This document shows positions 5,995 through 7,046 of a stretch of DNA of 7,046 nucleotides, one piece after another. The number at the start of each line of letters is the position of its first letter. Positions within the stretch are counted from its first letter, which is position 1. The position numbers and the translations under genes are program-made. Source of the DNA: Lachnospiraceae bacterium (GTDB lineage Bacteria > Bacillota > Clostridia > Lachnospirales > Lachnospiraceae). Location: assembly GCA_900764225.1 (NCBI GenBank), contig CAAFNG010000123.1:1-7046 (forward strand), written 5' to 3'. The notes beneath the pieces were generated by a model, which saw only the letters and a list, made by a program, of their open reading frames with translations, did no database searches and was not told where the DNA came from.

Positions 5995-7046
5995 AACGTT
6001 CCCTCCTGACCATGAAAAAGGATGCCAGCACCAGTGCTACACACATCACTGCCAGTGTTATCAGATTGCGGTAATATCTGGCTGTGTCAGCATACACATT
6101 GATACAGTAAAATGCGTCTGCGATCAGTGCTGCTGGATTGATCCGGTTTATAAAAGGCGCGCTTTTTTCCACGATATCTTTCATGTCTCCGTTCATAAGC
6201 CCTGCAAGAAAGCTGCTGGTCATGGAAATTCCAAGTATGATACCGACCTTGGCACCTTCCCCCATTTTCCCGAAGCTTCCCACAAATGTTCCAATGGATA
6301 CTCCGATCAGACTGCCAAAGAAAGCTATCACCAGCATCGGCTCCATCTGCCCCTGAAAGTCCAGTTTCAGAATATATCGAAGATACAGAATCAGTACGAT
6401 TACATCGACATATCCCATGATAAAGGCAACAGACTGGTCAGCCAGGATCAGCTTCAGCTTATGGGTCGGCGTTACACATCGTCTGGCTGCAAGCGGCGTA
6501 ATATTGGCCTGGATTCCGAGAGCTGTTCCAAAGCCGATAAAACTTCCATACAGGCAGGCCATGGCGATCAGCGCGTAGAAAAACTGTACATTTCCATCAA
6601 TGGTCTTTCCACCCAGTGAAACCTCTTTTACCATATCCTGTGTACTCAGGAGCTTTTCCACCGTGCCCATATCCATCTGCGGATTTTTCTTTAAGATGTT
6701 CTGAATCGTATTTTCTGTGTTTATACTGCTGTCAAGAACTGCCTTAAGAATACTTTCTTCCATCCCGTTTCCTGCAACAGTAAGAGAAGGCGTTTTTCCC
6801 ACATAATAGATTCCGGATATCTTTTTTTCTTCCAGAGCCTTCAAAGCTTCTGTCTCTGTCATCTCTTTTGTTTTCAGAAGATCCGGCTCACTTTTTTCCA
6901 CCTGCCCTAAATATTCTGTAAAAAATAAATCCGCCTGGTCTTCCTTCACGATTCCAACTGAAATCGTCTGAAAATCTGCCTCATCCAGATTTCCAAATGC
7001 AAAGTAAAAAAATGTTCCCAGCACCAGAGGAAATATAAGCGGCCAG
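5981..7046 (-). CDS. ABC-2 type transporter permease (first of pair), N-terminus off window
   Basis: The frame stays open to the right edge, with 354 residues visible from the first full codon at 7045. It begins WPLIFPLVLGTFFYFAFGNL, which is the first membrane helix of an ABC-2 permease already under way, so the true start is beyond 7046. A GTG at 7024 lies inside that helix and is not a credible start. An extracytoplasmic domain follows (about 22-150), with the IGIVKED-like element seen here as VGIVKEDQ. Further helices lie at about 154-175, 203-224, 237-257, 265-285 and 326-345. It has the same architecture as the next gene but clearly different sequence, so the pair is an old duplication or an obligate heterodimer. 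An ATPase gene, and perhaps a regulator, is expected upstream beyond the window; this is inference from the usual operon order. Confidence 0.87.
   Translation of the reverse strand, partial: WPLIFPLVLGTFFYFAFGNLDEADFQTISVGIVKEDQADLFFTEYLGQVEKSEPDLLKTKEMTETEALKALEEKKISGIYYVGKTPSLTVAGNGMEESILKAVLDSSINTENTIQNILKKNPQMDMGTVEKLLSTQDMVKEVSLGGKTIDGNVQFFYALIAMACLYGSFIGFGTALGIQANITPLAARRCVTPTHKLKLILADQSVAFIMGYVDVIVLILYLRYILKLDFQGQMEPMLVIAFFGSLIGVSIGTFVGSFGKMGEGAKVGIILGISMTSSFLAGLMNGDMKDIVEKSAPFINRINPAALIADAFYCINVYADTARYYRNLITLAVMCVALVLASFFMVRRERYDSI

Noticed and set aside
7022..7024. GTG as the start of the first permease
   Set aside because: It sits in the middle of the first membrane helix, and the frame stays open with helix-like residues to the window edge.

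Overview
The window looks like chromosome from a moderately AT-rich Gram-positive anaerobe of the Clostridia, most likely Lachnospiraceae-like. The assignment rests on strong purine-rich Shine-Dalgarno sites, codon choice, a soluble multi-PAS hybrid histidine kinase of the type common in that family, and an HTH protein type I associate with it from memory. No marker gene fixes the species. Every gene I can support is on the minus strand, so transcription runs from high to low coordinates.

Layout in the direction of transcription: (i) 7046-4846, two consecutive ABC-2 type export permeases overlapping by 14 bp. The first lacks its N-terminus at the window edge, and the unit ends in a hairpin terminator at about 4811-4780. 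(ii) From an extended -10 promoter at about 4765-4737, a probable three-gene unit: a D-2-hydroxyacid dehydrogenase (4662-3688), a soluble hybrid sensor histidine kinase with three PAS-like regions and a C-terminal receiver (3629-1203), and a NUDIX hydrolase (1183-620). It ends in a palindromic terminator at 598-564. (iii) The downstream arm of that terminator also carries a consensus -35 (TTGACA), 17 bp from a -10-like TATCTT. This gives a promoter for a small HTH DNA-binding protein starting at 527 and running off the left edge. Its reading frame is split by an A8 tract at 398-405, and a -1 shift there joins the two halves into one coherent protein.

The transporter pair probably forms a heterodimeric exporter with an ATPase encoded beyond 7046. 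The middle unit couples a redox enzyme, a cytosolic phosphorelay sensor with no DNA-binding output of its own, and a nucleotide-type pyrophosphohydrolase. The arrangement suggests intracellular metabolite sensing, but no substrate or target can be read from the sequence. I see no RNA genes, CRISPR array, insertion sequence or att site. The spots most worth a second look are the A8 frame break and the terminator/promoter palindrome just upstream of it.
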